Source: Limosilactobacillus urinaemulieris (lineage in GTDB: Bacteria > Bacillota > Bacilli > Lactobacillales > Lactobacillaceae). From it: a DNA stretch of 64,000 nt. The notes under the pieces are model-generated. The model made no database searches. It saw only the letters and a list, made by a program, of their open reading frames with translations, and was not told the origin of the DNA. This document shows, one piece after another, positions 63,883-64,000 of this stretch (position 1 is the first letter of the stretch; every line of letters starts with the position of its first letter). Location: the NCBI RefSeq assembly GCF_014838745.1, contig NZ_JABUXR010000006.1:43543-107542 (forward strand), given 5' to 3'. The translations under genes and the position numbers were made by a program.

Positions 63883-64000
63883 GGGGCTGTGACATAAGTC
63901 CCTAATAATAAGCGGAGTTAGATGAAATCTTCGGATTTCATTTAACTCCGTTTTCCTTTAAAATATATGTTAGTAAAAGAAAAAGACACCGACCAGCCCG
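63883..64000. repeat. Possible intergenic repeat or mobile-element edge
   Basis: GGGGCTG (63883-63889, then TGACATAAGTCCC) and CAGCCC near the window end (63994-63999) are short inverted ends. The text resembles terminal sequences I associate with repeats in lactobacilli. The window ends before it can be judged. Confidence 0.3.
63913..63954 (+). terminator. Terminator after msrA
   Basis: CGGAGTTAGATGAAATC (63913-63929) and GATTTCATTTAACTCCG (63934-63950) form 17 pairs with one wobble closed by a TTCG loop, then T4. Confidence 0.9.

Noticed and set aside
1-64000. tRNA, rRNA, prophage or transposase genes
   Set aside because: I looked for cloverleaf arms with CCA-like ends, rRNA signatures and transposase or phage structural proteins and saw none; a computed search would be more reliable.

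Overview
The window looks like a chromosome segment of a heterofermentative lactic acid bacterium, most likely Limosilactobacillus in the reuteri group. The reasons are low-to-moderate GC, strong AAGGAGG-type ribosome binding sites, a glyQS pair behind a T-box leader, an FMN-riboswitch ribU, a KxYKxGKxW/LPXTG surface protein, and the order cvfB-xerD-like-ribT-scpA-scpB-rluB. The species is inferred from protein character and gene order; no database was searched. Nearly every gene is a conserved housekeeping gene on the + strand. I see no tRNA, rRNA, prophage, CRISPR array or complete insertion sequence.

Layout. 1-10.4 kb: phoH, ybeY, dgkA, era, recO, then T-box-glyQ-glyS and the dnaG-rpoD macromolecular synthesis operon. 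10.6-17.5 kb: an aminotransferase, a rod-shaped structured RNA that may be 6S RNA, trmK-nif3, a broken pepT and a zinc uptake operon (adcA-adcC-adcB) behind a Zur-like palindrome. 17.5-24.7 kb: a small membrane protein, dnaE, pyk, cvfB and a xerD-like gene. 24.7-30.7 kb: ribT, scpA, scpB, rluB, FMN riboswitch-ribU, a broken ypbB-like gene and recQ. 30.7-36.6 kb: a LysM protein, cmk, rpsA, der, hup and a TPR protein. 36.7-39.6 kb: a repeat-rich LPXTG protein and a broken integrase-like gene. 39.7-45 kb: cca, uup-type ABC-F, thyA, dfrA and a hemolysin III-like gene. 45.1-53.6 kb: degV, two ypmRS-like genes that both look damaged, yozE, rbgA, rnhB, dprA, topA and an aldose-1-epimerase-like gene. 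53.6-64 kb: plsY, parE-parC with a LexA-like box, ppaC, a GNAT gene, a leader-peptide attenuator controlling an aminotransferase and a D-2-hydroxyacid dehydrogenase, msrA, and the edge of a possible repeat.

Two themes stand out beyond housekeeping. First, RNA-level control is unusually dense: T-box, FMN riboswitch, candidate 6S RNA, a hairpin-rich hup leader, terminators whose stems hide the next ribosome binding site (dprA and the GNAT gene), and at 60.8-61.0 kb a previously unnamed (to me) attenuator. That attenuator has a 19-codon leader peptide and a chain of mutually exclusive pairings ending in a terminator just before an aminotransferase gene. Second, there are five independent-looking gene lesions: an 11-base deletion in pepT, a nonsense codon in ypbB, a one-base loss in an integrase-like gene, an A8 tract frameshift in a GDSL hydrolase, and an ATG-to-ATA start change in the next gene. 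Together they suggest a host-adapted or relaxed-selection lineage, or assembly errors in some cases.
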